NCBI RefSeq assembly: GCF_020781835.1
Contig: NZ_JAJGNJ010000002.1
Span: 124,001 to 188,000, forward strand
Direction of reading: 5' to 3'
Length of the DNA: 64,000 bases
From: Microbacterium testaceum
GTDB lineage: Bacteria; Actinomycetota; Actinomycetes; Actinomycetales; Microbacteriaceae
In this document: piece by piece, positions 8,028 through 16,966 of the stretch
Numbering within the stretch: position 1 is the stretch's first letter
How the letters are laid out: every line of letters begins with the position of its first letter
Position numbers and translations under genes: made by a program
The notes under the pieces: generated by a model
What the model saw: the letters and a program-made list of their open reading frames with translations, nothing else
Database searches by the model: none
Told to the model about the DNA's origin: nothing

Positions 8028-8909
8028 ATGGATCTGCACTGCCACGGCGCCCTGGGCCATTCCTTCGACGACGCGGACGCCGCCGGAGTCGCGGCCGCCG
8101 TCGCCTTCCACCGCGCGCACGGCAGCAGCGCGGTCATGCTCAGCCTCGTCAGCGCGTCGATCGAACGGTTGGCCGACCGGATGACGGAACTCCGGCGGAT
8201 CCTGCCCGACATCCCCGGTGCGATGGGGGTGCACCTCGAGGGTCCGTTCCTCGCTCCAGGGCGGCGCGGGGCGCACGACGCCGGTGCTCTTGCCGCCCCC
8301 ACCCCGGAAGCGGTCCGCACTCTGCTGGCGGCGGGGGATGGCATCCTGCGCCAGATCACCATCGCCCCCGAACTCCCCGGTGCGCTCGCCGCGGTACAGG
8401 CGTTCACCGAGGCCGGAGTCGTCGTCGCCGTGGGCCTTACCGAGGCGGACCATTCCACCGCGCTCGCCGCGTTCGACCGGGGCGCTCGGCTCCTGACGCA
8501 CGCCTTCAACGCCATGCCCGGTCTCCACCATCGCGATCCGGGCCCGGTGGGTGCGGCGCTGGAGCGCGACGACGTCGTCCTCGAGCTCATCGCCGACGGC
8601 GTGCACGTGCATCCGGCCCTCATCCGCACGGTCTTCGCCGCCGCCCCGGGTCGCGTCGCATTGGTCACGGACGCCATCTCGGCCACGGGCCTCGGCGACG
8701 GTGTCTACGCCCTCGGCGATCTCGCCGTCGACGTGACCGGCGGCCGTCCCGTCCTGCGCGGGACCGACACGCTGGCGGGGTCGACGCTCACGCTCGACCG
8801 CGCCGTCGAGGTGTGCCTCCGGGCGGGGGTGCCCGACGCGGAGGTGCGTGCGGCGGTCAGCACCGTCCCGGCGCGTGTGCTGGCCGGAGGCTGGGCGACC
8901 CCGGGGTGA
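8028..8909 (+). CDS. N-acetylglucosamine-6-phosphate deacetylase-like amidohydrolase, atypical
   Basis: Amidohydrolase TIM barrel of about 293 residues resembling NagA. It has DLHCHG (HxH), GVHLEGPFL (metal-ligand Glu), THAFNAMPGLHHRDPG (metal-ligand His and substrate loop), LIADGVHVHP, VTDAI (catalytic Asp) and GSTLTLDRA. Two oddities stand out. The N-terminal beta-sandwich strands of a normal 380-residue NagA are absent. The His of the conserved GHT/GHS motif, a metal ligand, is Leu (VAVGLTEAD, codon CTT). Activity may therefore be altered or lost. Starts at 8019 or 8028 are both possible; AGGAC sits about 10 bases before 8028. Divergent from the DUF2156 gene. Confidence 0.75.
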   Translation: MDLHCHGALGHSFDDADAAGVAAAVAFHRAHGSSAVMLSLVSASIERLADRMTELRRILPDIPGAMGVHLEGPFLAPGRRGAHDAGALAAPTPEAVRTLLAAGDGILRQITIAPELPGALAAVQAFTEAGVVVAVGLTEADHSTALAAFDRGARLLTHAFNAMPGLHHRDPGPVGAALERDDVVLELIADGVHVHPALIRTVFAAAPGRVALVTDAISATGLGDGVYALGDLAVDVTGGRPVLRGTDTLAGSTLTLDRAVEVCLRAGVPDAEVRAAVSTVPARVLAGGWATPG

Positions 8910-8937
8910 GTGCGGGCGTCGGTCGCCGTGCCCGGAC

Positions 8938-10149
8938 TCAGGCGTCGGTCACGGCGTGCCAGGCGGCGCGGGCGGATGCCAGTGCCTGAAACGCGTCGCG
9001 GGCGGAACGCGCCGCGGCCAGTTCGCGTCGAGCCGCGTCGAGGCGCAACCGTTCGGCGATCGACGATCCGTCTGTGAAGGCCTCGGCCGAGGCGACGGCC
9101 GCTCGTGCGCACGCGAGGGTACCGGGGAGCGCGGCGCGGGCCGCCTCGAGCCGCCGGCGCGAGCTCGGGATGTCACCGAGCACCTCATCGCGGATCTCGC
9201 GGGCACGGGCCACGACCTCGATCGCCGCGCGCGGACGATAGGGGAGGTCGCCCGACGCGGCGCGCAGGTCGGCGGTCGCGGCGCGGAGCCGCTGGGCGGC
9301 GTCGGGCGCGACCTCGCCGTGTCGGGAGGTCACCAGCTCGAGGGCTGCGGCGATCTCCACGTCGGCCGCCGACACTTCGGCGTCGGCGTTCTCCGCCGCC
9401 TGGAGCACGAACCGGTGCGCGTCCTCGACCGCGCGGAACAGCCGTGCCGCGCGGCGCAGGGAGAGATGTGCCTCGGTCACCCGCTCGTCCGCGACCTCCG
9501 GGGTGTCGGCCGCGGCGGCCAGCGCCGCATCGGCGCGCGTGAGCGCCGCCCGTGCCTCGCGCTCGGCGCGGTCGGCATCCGTCCATTCGGTGTCGTCGAA
9601 CCGTGCCCGGGACTCGCCGACCAGACGCGCGGGGTCTCCGGCGGTCCGGGCGATCTCCTCACGGCGCGCGCGAGCTGCGGCGATGCGACCGGCGACGCTC
9701 CCGTGTGTGCGGGTCCACGCGTCCAGGTCCGACCGGGTCTCCTCGACGGAGGCGATGCGGCGCTCGATGTCGTCGCGCAACCGGACGGCGTCGGCCCGGC
9801 GCTGAGCCGGCAGCCGCGAGGAGGTCGTCAGGGCGGCGACCTCGGCGAAGCCGCGGTCGCGTCCGCGCAGCGCGGCAGCCCGTGCGCGCCGCAGTTCCAT
9901 CGGCGCATCGTCGGCGTCGGCCGCCTCGAACGCGACATCGAGCGCGGTGGCGGCATCATCGAGGCGCTGCAGGGCCGCCTCGGCGGCGGCGCGCGCCTCG
10001 GACGCGGCGGCCACCGCGCGCGGCGACCTCCGGCGGGCGCGCACCACGAGCGTCACCACTCCGGCGATCACCAGCGCCGCCAGCAGGACGATCGACGCGG
10101 GAAGCGCCCAGGCGATGTCAGACACCGTCGGGGGAACCGGCGTCCTCAT
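8938..10149 (-). CDS. Membrane-anchored coiled-coil protein of unknown function
   Basis: I do not recognise a family with certainty. After a short periplasmic N-terminus there is one membrane helix (residues 13-36, IAWALPASIVLL...VTLVV), a basic stop-transfer RARRRSPR, then about 360 residues almost entirely Ala/Arg/Glu/Asp-rich helix that should form a long coiled coil in the cytoplasm. The layout recalls the C-terminal part of actinobacterial TPM-domain proteins, but no TPM domain is present. The ATG at 10149 overlaps the HAD gene by 32 bp; a GTG at 10125 would overlap by only 8 bp and is a plausible alternative. Probably co-transcribed with the HAD gene. Confidence 0.7.
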   Translation of the reverse strand: MRTPVPPTVSDIAWALPASIVLLAALVIAGVVTLVVRARRRSPRAVAAASEARAAAEAALQRLDDAATALDVAFEAADADDAPMELRRARAAALRGRDRGFAEVAALTTSSRLPAQRRADAVRLRDDIERRIASVEETRSDLDAWTRTHGSVAGRIAAARARREEIARTAGDPARLVGESRARFDDTEWTDADRAEREARAALTRADAALAAAADTPEVADERVTEAHLSLRRAARLFRAVEDAHRFVLQAAENADAEVSAADVEIAAALELVTSRHGEVAPDAAQRLRAATADLRAASGDLPYRPRAAIEVVARAREIRDEVLGDIPSSRRRLEAARAALPGTLACARAAVASAEAFTDGSSIAERLRLDAARRELAAARSARDAFQALASARAAWHAVTDA

Positions 10150-10819
10150 CGGGCACGAGCAGGAGAGCGCGCAGCTCGGCTGCGGTCTCGACCGCGGCCT
10201 GGGCGCCGTCGGCCTCGTGCGGCCAGCTGAAGCCCCAGCGGACGAAGATCACCGGCACACCGGCATCCGCCCCGCCCTCGACGTCGTGGTGTCGATCGCC
10301 GATGAGGACGGGCCGCGAGGTGTCGTAGCCGCGGACCTCCAGTCGGCGCAGCGCCTCGCGCACGATGTCGGACTTCGCACTCAGGGTGCGCTCGTCGGGG
10401 CTCGCGCCGACGATGGCCTCGAGGTCGGGGGCGAGGCCGAAGTGATCCATGAGGGCCACGACCTGCACCTCCGGCTTGGAGCTCGCGGTCGACTGCGGGA
10501 CGCCCGCCGCGTGGAGGTCGCGCAGGATGTCGGCGACACCGGGGTACAGCTCGGCGCTCACGGTGTAGCCCTCGCTCTTGTTCAGGCCCCGGTAGAACGC
10601 GACCGCTTCGGTCGCCTGGTCGGGCGTCATCCCGACGTTGACCTGGAACGACTCGAACATGGGCGGGCCGATCCAGTGCGACAGCTCCGCGCGCGTCGGC
10701 GGCCGCAGCCCGAAGTGCTCGAGGGTGATGGTGAGACGGCGGAGGATGCCCTCGGACGCGTCGACGAGGGTTCCGTCGACGTCCCAGAGGACGCACGACC
10801 AGGGGGAGCGCACGGGCAT
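10118..10819 (-). CDS. HAD-superfamily phosphatase, phosphoglycolate phosphatase-like
   Basis: Soluble HAD hydrolase of 233 residues with all four motifs: DVDGTLVD (nucleophile and acid Asp), the Ser/Thr motif in STASSKPEVQ, a Lys in LSAKSDIV, and the acidic GDRHHDVEGG. The cap region between residues 25 and 95 is helical, as in PGP/Gph-type enzymes. Substrate cannot be predicted; phosphoglycolate or a similar phosphomonoester is usual. ATG 10819 is preferred over an in-frame GTG at 10840 because GTGGAG sits just before it. It lies between nucS upstream and the coiled-coil gene, whose start it overlaps. Confidence 0.85.
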   Translation of the reverse strand: MPVRSPWSCVLWDVDGTLVDASEGILRRLTITLEHFGLRPPTRAELSHWIGPPMFESFQVNVGMTPDQATEAVAFYRGLNKSEGYTVSAELYPGVADILRDLHAAGVPQSTASSKPEVQVVALMDHFGLAPDLEAIVGASPDERTLSAKSDIVREALRRLEVRGYDTSRPVLIGDRHHDVEGGADAGVPVIFVRWGFSWPHEADGAQAAVETAAELRALLLVPDEDAGSPDGV

Positions 10820-10866
10820 GGGCTCCACGCTACCGGCCACGTCGCGGGCCGAGCCGCCGCCGGCCG

Positions 10867-11562
10867 TCAGAACAGCCGCGGAGCCCCGGACTCGATGCCC
10901 TTCATCTCGTCGTAGTCGAGCGTGAGGCAGCGGATGCCGCGATCGGTCGCGAGCACGCGAGCCTGCGGCTTGATCTCCTGTGCGGCGAAGATGCCGCTGA
11001 CGGGGGCGAGCAGCGGGTCGCGGTTGAGCAGCTCGAGATACCGGGTGAGCTGTTCGACGCCGTCGATGTCGCCGCGTCGCTTGACCTCGATGGCGATCGT
11101 GCCGCCGTTGTCATCGCGCAGCAGCAGGTCCACGGGGCCGATGGCCGTGGGGTACTCGCGGCGGACGAGGGTCAGGCCCTCGCCGACGACCGAGACCTGC
11201 TCCGCCAGCAGTCGCTGCAGGTCCGCCTCGACGCCGTCCTTGATGAGACCCGGGTCGACGCCGAGATCGTGCGCGGTGTCGTGGAGCACTTCGTAGATCT
11301 TGACCACGAGCGCGTCGCCGGACTTCTTGTGCGTCACGCGCCACTGCTCGGTGACGCCGACGCTCGCGGCATCCTCGTCGGGCTCCTCGACCGTGAGCGT
11401 GCACGGCGGGCTCATCCAGTTCAGCGGCTTGTACGACCCGCCGTCGGAGTGCACGAGCAGCGACCCGTCGCCCTTGTGCACGAGCAGACGCGTGGCCAGG
11501 GGCAGGTGGGCGTTCAGTCGACCGGTGTAGTCGACGGAGCAGCGGGCGATGACGAGACGCAC
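10867..11562 (-). CDS. nucS: Mismatch-specific endonuclease NucS/EndoMS
   Basis: Enzyme of 231 residues that cuts DNA at mismatches, giving actinobacteria without MutS/MutL a mismatch repair route together with the beta clamp. The N-terminal dimerisation domain begins [12 protein letters not shown] and contains [16 protein letters not shown]. The C-terminal RecB-like nuclease has the catalytic set Asp145 (GPVDLLLRD), Glu159 and Lys161 (IEVKRRG). Length and all motifs are canonical. It lies 9 bp downstream of the MFS gene on the same strand and just before the HAD gene. Confidence 0.97.
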   Translation of the reverse strand: MRLVIARCSVDYTGRLNAHLPLATRLLVHKGDGSLLVHSDGGSYKPLNWMSPPCTLTVEEPDEDAASVGVTEQWRVTHKKSGDALVVKIYEVLHDTAHDLGVDPGLIKDGVEADLQRLLAEQVSVVGEGLTLVRREYPTAIGPVDLLLRDDNGGTIAIEVKRRGDIDGVEQLTRYLELLNRDPLLAPVSGIFAAQEIKPQARVLATDRGIRCLTLDYDEMKGIESGAPRLF

Positions 11563-11571
11563 CCGACGAGC

Positions 11572-12813
11572 CTAATCGCGCCGGCCCGACTTCTCGTCCT
11601 CGGGAGTCGGGACGGGGAGGGGCTTCGCCGCCCCGGAGAAGAGCCCGGATGCCACGATCAACCCGACCACGATGAACAGCGTGTTCAGCAGCCCGATGTG
11701 GTCGCCGATCCAGCCCAGGACCGGCGGGCCGCACAGGAAGGCGACGTAGCCGATGGTCGCGGCGGCCGCCACACGAGATGCCGCCTTGGCGGGGTCGTCG
11801 GCGGCGGCCGACATGCCGATGGGGAATCCGAGGGAGGCCCCCAGGCCCCACAGGGCGGCGCCGATGTACACGAGCGGTCCGAACGGCGCGACGATGAACA
11901 GCACCAGGCCCGCGGCGGCGGTGACGGCGAGGATGCGCAGCACCCACACCCGGCCGAAGCGGTCGACGACGGGACCGCCGATGAGACGCCCCACCGTCAT
12001 GGCGACCGAGAACACCGCGAGCACCGCGGGTCCGGCCTCTTCGGGGGCGCCGTGTCCGAAGACGACCGCCGACGGCAGCCAGTCGTTGGCACTGCCCTCG
12101 GCGAAGGCCATGCCGAGCATGATGACGCCGAGGGTGTAGGTGCGCGGCTCGCGCCACGCGGCGAGCGAGGCGCGCAGCCGCTCGCGCCAGTGCGCCCGTT
12201 CCTGTGCGGGTGGGGCGTCCATCGCGATCTCGCGGGACGGCACGTTCGCGACGGAGACGAACGCCACCGCCGCGATCACGACGCCCATGGCGACGCAGTG
12301 GGCCAGGACGGGCACTCCCTCGCGGACGGCGAGGAAGCCGATGCCCGCGCCGATGACGGTGCCGAAGCTGAAGAACGCGTGCAGGAGCGGCATGACGGTG
12401 CGGCCGGTCGCCTTCTCGAGGGCCGCGCCCTCGACGTTCATCATCACGTCGACGGAGCCGTTGCCGAAGCCGAAGAGCGCGAGGCCGACGAGGGCGACGC
12501 CGAACACCTGCAATGTGTCCGAACCGAACCCGATGATGACGACGCCCACGGCGACGCTGACGAGCGAGGCGAGCATGCCGCGTCGGGCGCCGAGCCGCGC
12601 CATGATGGCGGGTGCGATCGTCAGCCCGATGATGGATGCCACGCCCATACCGAGCAGCAGCAGTCCGACTCCGGAGTTCTCGATGCCGAGCGATTCGCGG
12701 ATGGCGGGGACGCGCGAGGCCCAGGTCGCGATGCTCAGCCCGCTCGCGAGGAAGATCGCGCAGATCGCGATGTACCAGCGCACCAGGCGCGACCGGGTGA
12801 GGGTGGAGTCCAT
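11572..12813 (-). CDS. MFS transporter
   Basis: Major facilitator of 413 residues with 12 predicted membrane helices. Motif-like segments include ASRVPAIRESLG after the first helix, MARLGARRGML between helices 2 and 3, and GPVVDRFGRVWVLR between helices 8 and 9. It resembles sugar/unknown-solute MFS proteins of the YbjJ type. The start is ATG 12813; further upstream codons have no membrane or protein character and run through the operator. It is divergent from a LacI regulator gene with a 14-bp palindrome between them, so the LacI protein probably controls it. Substrate unknown; a sugar is the reasonable guess. Confidence 0.85.
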   Translation of the reverse strand: MDSTLTRSRLVRWYIAICAIFLASGLSIATWASRVPAIRESLGIENSGVGLLLLGMGVASIIGLTIAPAIMARLGARRGMLASLVSVAVGVVIIGFGSDTLQVFGVALVGLALFGFGNGSVDVMMNVEGAALEKATGRTVMPLLHAFFSFGTVIGAGIGFLAVREGVPVLAHCVAMGVVIAAVAFVSVANVPSREIAMDAPPAQERAHWRERLRASLAAWREPRTYTLGVIMLGMAFAEGSANDWLPSAVVFGHGAPEEAGPAVLAVFSVAMTVGRLIGGPVVDRFGRVWVLRILAVTAAAGLVLFIVAPFGPLVYIGAALWGLGASLGFPIGMSAAADDPAKAASRVAAAATIGYVAFLCGPPVLGWIGDHIGLLNTLFIVVGLIVASGLFSGAAKPLPVPTPEDEKSGRRD

Positions 12814-12844
12814 GCCGCCACAGTAACCAGGATCGCAGCGCGGA

Positions 12845-12858
12845 TCGAATCGATTCGA
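12845..12858. promoter_or_regulatory. LacI-type operator between MFS and LacI genes
   Basis: Perfect 14-bp palindrome TCGAATCGATTCGA with the central CG typical of LacI/GalR operators. It is 32 bp from both divergent start codons, so one bound dimer could repress the MFS gene and the regulator gene together. Confidence 0.75.
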
Positions 12859-12889
12859 GAGGCGAGCCTCCGCGATGTACGATCGGGTG

Positions 12890-13939
12890 GTGAGCACGCG
12901 CCGCGCCACCATCAGCGACGTCGCCCGCGAAGCGGGCGTCTCCGCGTCGACGGCATCCGTCGTGTTCAGCGGCAAGACCCCGACGTCCGAGGCGACACGG
13001 GCGCGCGTCCTGGCCGCCGCCGAGAAGCTCGGCTACACCGGGCCCGACCCGCGCGCCGCCTCGCTCCGGCGTGGCCGCTCGGGGATCGTCGGCGTCGTCT
13101 TCGACCAGCACCTCGGCACTGCCTTCCTCGACCCCGTGACGACGCACATGATGGACGGTCTCGCCGACGGCGTCTCCCGGCTCGGCGCCGCGCTGCTGCT
13201 GTTGCGGGACGACGGCGAGACGATCAGCGAGCCGTCCCTGCACACCGCCCCGATCGACGCCGCCGTGCTCATCGGGTGCAGCCCGCGCATGCGCGACTCC
13301 CTCGAGATCGTCCGGGCGCGTGGCATCCCGGTCGTCGTCGTCGAGGGCGACGCCGGAGAGGGGATCCCCCGCGTGCTGCTCGACAACGCCGAGGCGCAGC
13401 GCGAGGCGGCGCGCCACGTCTTCGACCTCGGTCATCGCGACGTCGTGATCGTCACGTTGCCGGTCGATATCGCACGACGTCGCGGCTGGATCACGGACGA
13501 CGCGTCGGTGCGCGTCGACGTCACCCGCGACCGCCTGGCCGGCGCGCGACAGGTCTTCCCGGATGCCCCCGCTCTCGCCGCCGCGGGCAGCTCGATCGAC
13601 GAGGGCGCGATCGCGGGCCGCACGATCTTCGCCGATCCCTCGCGCCGACCCACCGCGGTGATCGCGCAGAGCGACCTGCTGGCGGCCGGAATCATCCGCG
13701 CCGCCGAGGAGGCGGGTCTTCGGGTGCCGGGGGAGGTGAGCGTCACGGGCTTCGACGGAGTCGTCGTGGACGGCCTCGCGCCGCACGTCCTCACGACGCT
13801 CGTGCAGCCGGCGACCGCGAAGGGGCGCGCGGCCGGCGAAGCGGTGGCCGCGATGCTCGAGGGGGCGACGCCCGCCGGGCTCGACCTGACATCCGCCTTC
13901 CGCGAGGGCACGACGACCGCTCCGCCGCGTAGCACATGA
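12890..13939 (+). CDS. LacI-family transcriptional regulator
   Basis: Regulator of about 349 residues. The N-terminal LacI helix-turn-helix reads ATISDVAREAGVSASTASVVFSG with hinge ARVLAAAEKLGYTGPDP; the rest is a periplasmic-binding-protein-like effector domain ending GFDGVVVDGLAPHVLTTL...GRAAGEAV. GTG 12890 is chosen because it places the HTH at the usual distance; ATG 12875 is the longer alternative. Divergent from the MFS gene, which it likely represses through the TCGAATCGATTCGA palindrome. Effector unknown, probably a sugar. Confidence 0.88.
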   Translation: MSTRRATISDVAREAGVSASTASVVFSGKTPTSEATRARVLAAAEKLGYTGPDPRAASLRRGRSGIVGVVFDQHLGTAFLDPVTTHMMDGLADGVSRLGAALLLLRDDGETISEPSLHTAPIDAAVLIGCSPRMRDSLEIVRARGIPVVVVEGDAGEGIPRVLLDNAEAQREAARHVFDLGHRDVVIVTLPVDIARRRGWITDDASVRVDVTRDRLAGARQVFPDAPALAAAGSSIDEGAIAGRTIFADPSRRPTAVIAQSDLLAAGIIRAAEEAGLRVPGEVSVTGFDGVVVDGLAPHVLTTLVQPATAKGRAAGEAVAAMLEGATPAGLDLTSAFREGTTTAPPRST

Positions 13940-13972
13940 CCATCGGGGGCGCGGGTCGACGAATGCTCCCGG

Positions 13973-13978
13973 TAGAAT
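13973..13978 (+). promoter_or_regulatory. Candidate -10 box of the mrp operon
   Basis: TAGAAT in an otherwise GC-rich gap (13940-14035), 57 bp before the mrpA start. No clear -35 is seen. A strong ribosome-binding site, GAGGAGG (14022-14028), precedes the unusual TTG start of mrpA at 14036. Confidence 0.5.
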
Positions 13979-14035
13979 AGACCGGACACCCCGAGAGCCC
14001 GGGCATTCGCCCGTCGACCCCGAGGAGGCCCCACC

Positions 14036-16966
14036 TTGCTGGCATTCCTCGGTGCGTTCGCCCTGATCCCGATCCTGCTTCCCTTCCTGGTCGCGCGGTT
14101 CGGTGCTCGTGCCTTCTACGCGGCAGCCCTCCTGCCGGCGCTCGCTTTCGCCCACGCGCTCGTGCTCGCCCCGGCCGTCCTGTCCGGCGCCATTCCCTTC
14201 GAGGAATACGTCTGGATCCCCGGTCTCGGCGTCTCGCTGTCGATGCGGATGGACGTCCTCGGGTGGCTCCTGACGTTGGTCGTCACCGGCGTCGGCGCGC
14301 TCGTCATGCTGTACTGCCGCTGGTACTTCCGCGGCAAGACGCACGGAGTGGGGCAGTTCTCCGCCGTGCTCCTGGCGTTCGCGGGAGCGATGTACGGTCT
14401 CGTGCTCACCGACGACGTGGTCGTGCTGATCATGCTGTGGGAGGTCACGAGCGTCCTGTCGTACCTGCTCATCGGGTACTACCACGGCCGCGCCGCCAGC
14501 CGCCGCGCCGCCCTCCAGGCGCTGCTGGTGACCACGCTCGGCGGGCTGGTCATGCTGATCGGCGTGGTGCTGCTCGTCGTGCAGGCGGACACCACGAGCC
14601 TGTCGTCGATCCTCGCCGAGCCGCCGACCGGTCCCGTCGTCGACGTGGCGGTCCTGCTGCTGCTCGTCGGCGCCCTGAGCAAGTCGGCGATCTTCCCCTT
14701 CCACTTCTGGCTCCCCGGTGCCATGGCGGCCCCGACGCCGGTGAGCGCGTACCTGCACGCCGCGGCGATGGTCAAGGCGGGCATCTACCTGATCGCGCGG
14801 CTCGCCCCCGGATTCGCCGACACCCCGTTCTGGCGACCGACGCTCATCGCCCTCGGTGTCTTCACGATGCTCCTCGGCGGATTCCAGGCCCTGCGCGAGC
14901 GCGACCTCAAACGCATCCTCGCCTTCGGCACGGTGAGCCAGCTCGGGTTCCTGACGGTGATGCTGGGCTACGGGACGAGGGATGCCGCCCTCGCCGGTGT
15001 CGCCCTGCTGCTGAGCCACGCGCTGTTCAAGTCGTGCCTCTTCCTCGTCGTCGGCGTCATCGACCGGCAGCTGTCCACGCGCGACATCGGTGAGCTCTCG
15101 GGCCTCGGACGCCAGGCCCCGGTCATGGCCACGGCCTCCTTCCTCGCCATCGCCTCGATGGCGGGTGTCATCCCGACGCTGGGTTTCGTCGCGAAGGAGA
15201 CGGCGCTGACAGCGCTGTGGCACGAGGCCTCAGCGGGCGCGGGGTGGGGCGTCGTCGCGCTGGTGGGCGTCGTCGCCGGCTCGTCGTTGACGGCGGCGTA
15301 CGGCATCCGGTTCCTCTGGGGGGCCTTCTGGACCAAGCGCTCCGTCGAGCGGACCGAGTGGCCCGACCCCCCGATCGGGTTCCTGGCCTCGCCCGTGCTG
15401 CTGGCCGCCGCCTCGCTCGTGCTCGGCTTCCTCGCGCCGATCGTCGACATGTGGCTCGCCCCGTACGCCGACACCGTGCCCGAGGCCACCGCGGGCGTGC
15501 CGGCGCCCGAGTATCCGTACCACCTCGCCCTGTGGCACGGTCTCGAGCCCGCCCTCTTCCTCTCGCTGGCGACCCTCGCGCTGGGCGCCGGCATCTTCTG
15601 GCTCGTGCGCCGCACACAGCTCCACCGCCGCGGGCGACTGCTGCCGTTCACGGCCAACGACGTCTACAACCTCTCGCTCCGCGGAGTGGATCGCGCATCG
15701 GAGTGGACGACGGCGCGCTTCCAGCGCGGCTCTCTGCCCTTCTACGTCGGCACGATCTTCATCGTGCTGGTCGTCGCCGAGGGCACGGCGCTGCTCGCCT
15801 CCGACCAGTGGCGCGCCCAGCTGGACGCCTGGCAGTCACCCGCGCAACTGATCTCGGCTCCGATCATGATCGCCGCCGGCGTCCTGGCCGTGCGCGCCCG
15901 CAAACGCTTCACGGGTGTGGCGCTGGTGTCGGTGACCGGGCTGGGCATGGTGGTGCTCTTCGGCACGAGCGGTGCCCCCGACCTGGCGCTCACGCAAGTG
16001 CTCATCGAGACGATCACGCTCGTCGCGTTCGCCCTCGTGCTGCGGCGCCTCCCGGCCCGCATGGGCGAGCACAACGCCTCTGTCGCGCCCCTCGCCCGGG
16101 CCGCCCTCGGCGTCGGCGTCGGGCTCACGATGGCCCTGGTCGCCGTCGTCGCCACGGGTGCGCGTCAGGAGCTTCCCATCTCGCTCGAGTGGCCGGCTCT
16201 CGCCTACGAGATCGGGCACGGCCGCAACGTCGTCAACGTCGCACTGGTCGACCTCCGCGGTTGGGACACCATGGGCGAGCTGTCGGTGCTCATCCTCGCG
16301 GCCACCGGCGTGGCATCCCTCGTCTTCATCACCGACCGCAGCGACAACCTCGCCCGCCGCTCCGGCACCGCCCGCAGCCGCGTGGGCCTCGGACGCCGCC
16401 GTCCGCTGGTCGAGACCGACAGCGGTGTGCGGGCGCAGCGTGCCGGCGAGACCGACGCTCCGCGCGCCTGGCTGGTCTCGGGGGCCAAGGTCCAGCCCGA
16501 GAACCGGTCGATCATGATGGAGATCATCATCCGGGTGCTCTTCCACGCCATCATGATCGTCTCGCTGTACCTGCTGTTCGCCGGTCACAACCTTCCCGGC
16601 GGTGGTTTCGCGGGTGGTCTGGTCGCGGGCATGGCCCTGGTGATGCGCTACATCGCCGGCGGTCGATGGGAGCTGGGCGCCGCCGCGCCCACCGATGCCG
16701 GACGCCTCCTGGGCGCGGGCATGTCCATCGCGGTGCTGTGCGCGGTCGTCCCCGTGTTCTTCGGCTTCGCCCCCCTGCAGAGCTTCACGTTCGAGGGGGA
16801 TCTCCCGCTCATCGGACACTGGGAGTTCGTCACCAGCACGATCTTCGACATCGGCGTCTACCTCGTCGTCATCGGTCTCGTGCTCGACGTCCTCCGCAGC
16901 CTCGGTGCCGAGGTCGACCGGCAGTCCAAGGACGCCGCCGACACCGAGGTGGTGACGACACCGTGA
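14036..16966 (+). CDS. mrpA: Na+/H+ antiporter subunit A, fused with subunit B domain
   Basis: Largest subunit (976 residues) of the multi-protein Mrp/Mnh cation/proton antiporter, homologous to complex I NuoL. Features include many membrane helices, the antiporter core with SKSAIFPFHFWLPGAMAAPTPVSAYLHAA (positions ~220-245) and KRILAFGTVSQLG. A C-terminal MrpB-like domain begins near residue 820 (NRSIMMEIIIRVLFHAIMIVSLYLLFAG). No separate mrpB exists, as is usual in actinobacteria. TTG start after GAGGAGG. First gene of a tightly overlapping operon A-C-D-E-F-G. The complex exports Na+ in exchange for protons, supporting pH and salt tolerance. Confidence 0.96.
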   Translation: MLAFLGAFALIPILLPFLVARFGARAFYAAALLPALAFAHALVLAPAVLSGAIPFEEYVWIPGLGVSLSMRMDVLGWLLTLVVTGVGALVMLYCRWYFRGKTHGVGQFSAVLLAFAGAMYGLVLTDDVVVLIMLWEVTSVLSYLLIGYYHGRAASRRAALQALLVTTLGGLVMLIGVVLLVVQADTTSLSSILAEPPTGPVVDVAVLLLLVGALSKSAIFPFHFWLPGAMAAPTPVSAYLHAAAMVKAGIYLIARLAPGFADTPFWRPTLIALGVFTMLLGGFQALRERDLKRILAFGTVSQLGFLTVMLGYGTRDAALAGVALLLSHALFKSCLFLVVGVIDRQLSTRDIGELSGLGRQAPVMATASFLAIASMAGVIPTLGFVAKETALTALWHEASAGAGWGVVALVGVVAGSSLTAAYGIRFLWGAFWTKRSVERTEWPDPPIGFLASPVLLAAASLVLGFLAPIVDMWLAPYADTVPEATAGVPAPEYPYHLALWHGLEPALFLSLATLALGAGIFWLVRRTQLHRRGRLLPFTANDVYNLSLRGVDRASEWTTARFQRGSLPFYVGTIFIVLVVAEGTALLASDQWRAQLDAWQSPAQLISAPIMIAAGVLAVRARKRFTGVALVSVTGLGMVVLFGTSGAPDLALTQVLIETITLVAFALVLRRLPARMGEHNASVAPLARAALGVGVGLTMALVAVVATGARQELPISLEWPALAYEIGHGRNVVNVALVDLRGWDTMGELSVLILAATGVASLVFITDRSDNLARRSGTARSRVGLGRRRPLVETDSGVRAQRAGETDAPRAWLVSGAKVQPENRSIMMEIIIRVLFHAIMIVSLYLLFAGHNLPGGGFAGGLVAGMALVMRYIAGGRWELGAAAPTDAGRLLGAGMSIAVLCAVVPVFFGFAPLQSFTFEGDLPLIGHWEFVTSTIFDIGVYLVVIGLVLDVLRSLGAEVDRQSKDAADTEVVTTP

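Noticed and set aside
11111..15223. Very long open frames antisense to nucS, MFS, LacI and mrpA genes, and similar ones opposite the DHA2/YhgE genes and argG.
   Set aside because: At this GC content the opposite and shifted frames of real genes rarely meet stop codons. The translations are Arg/Pro/Gly/Ala-rich without domains, while the real frames have clear families.
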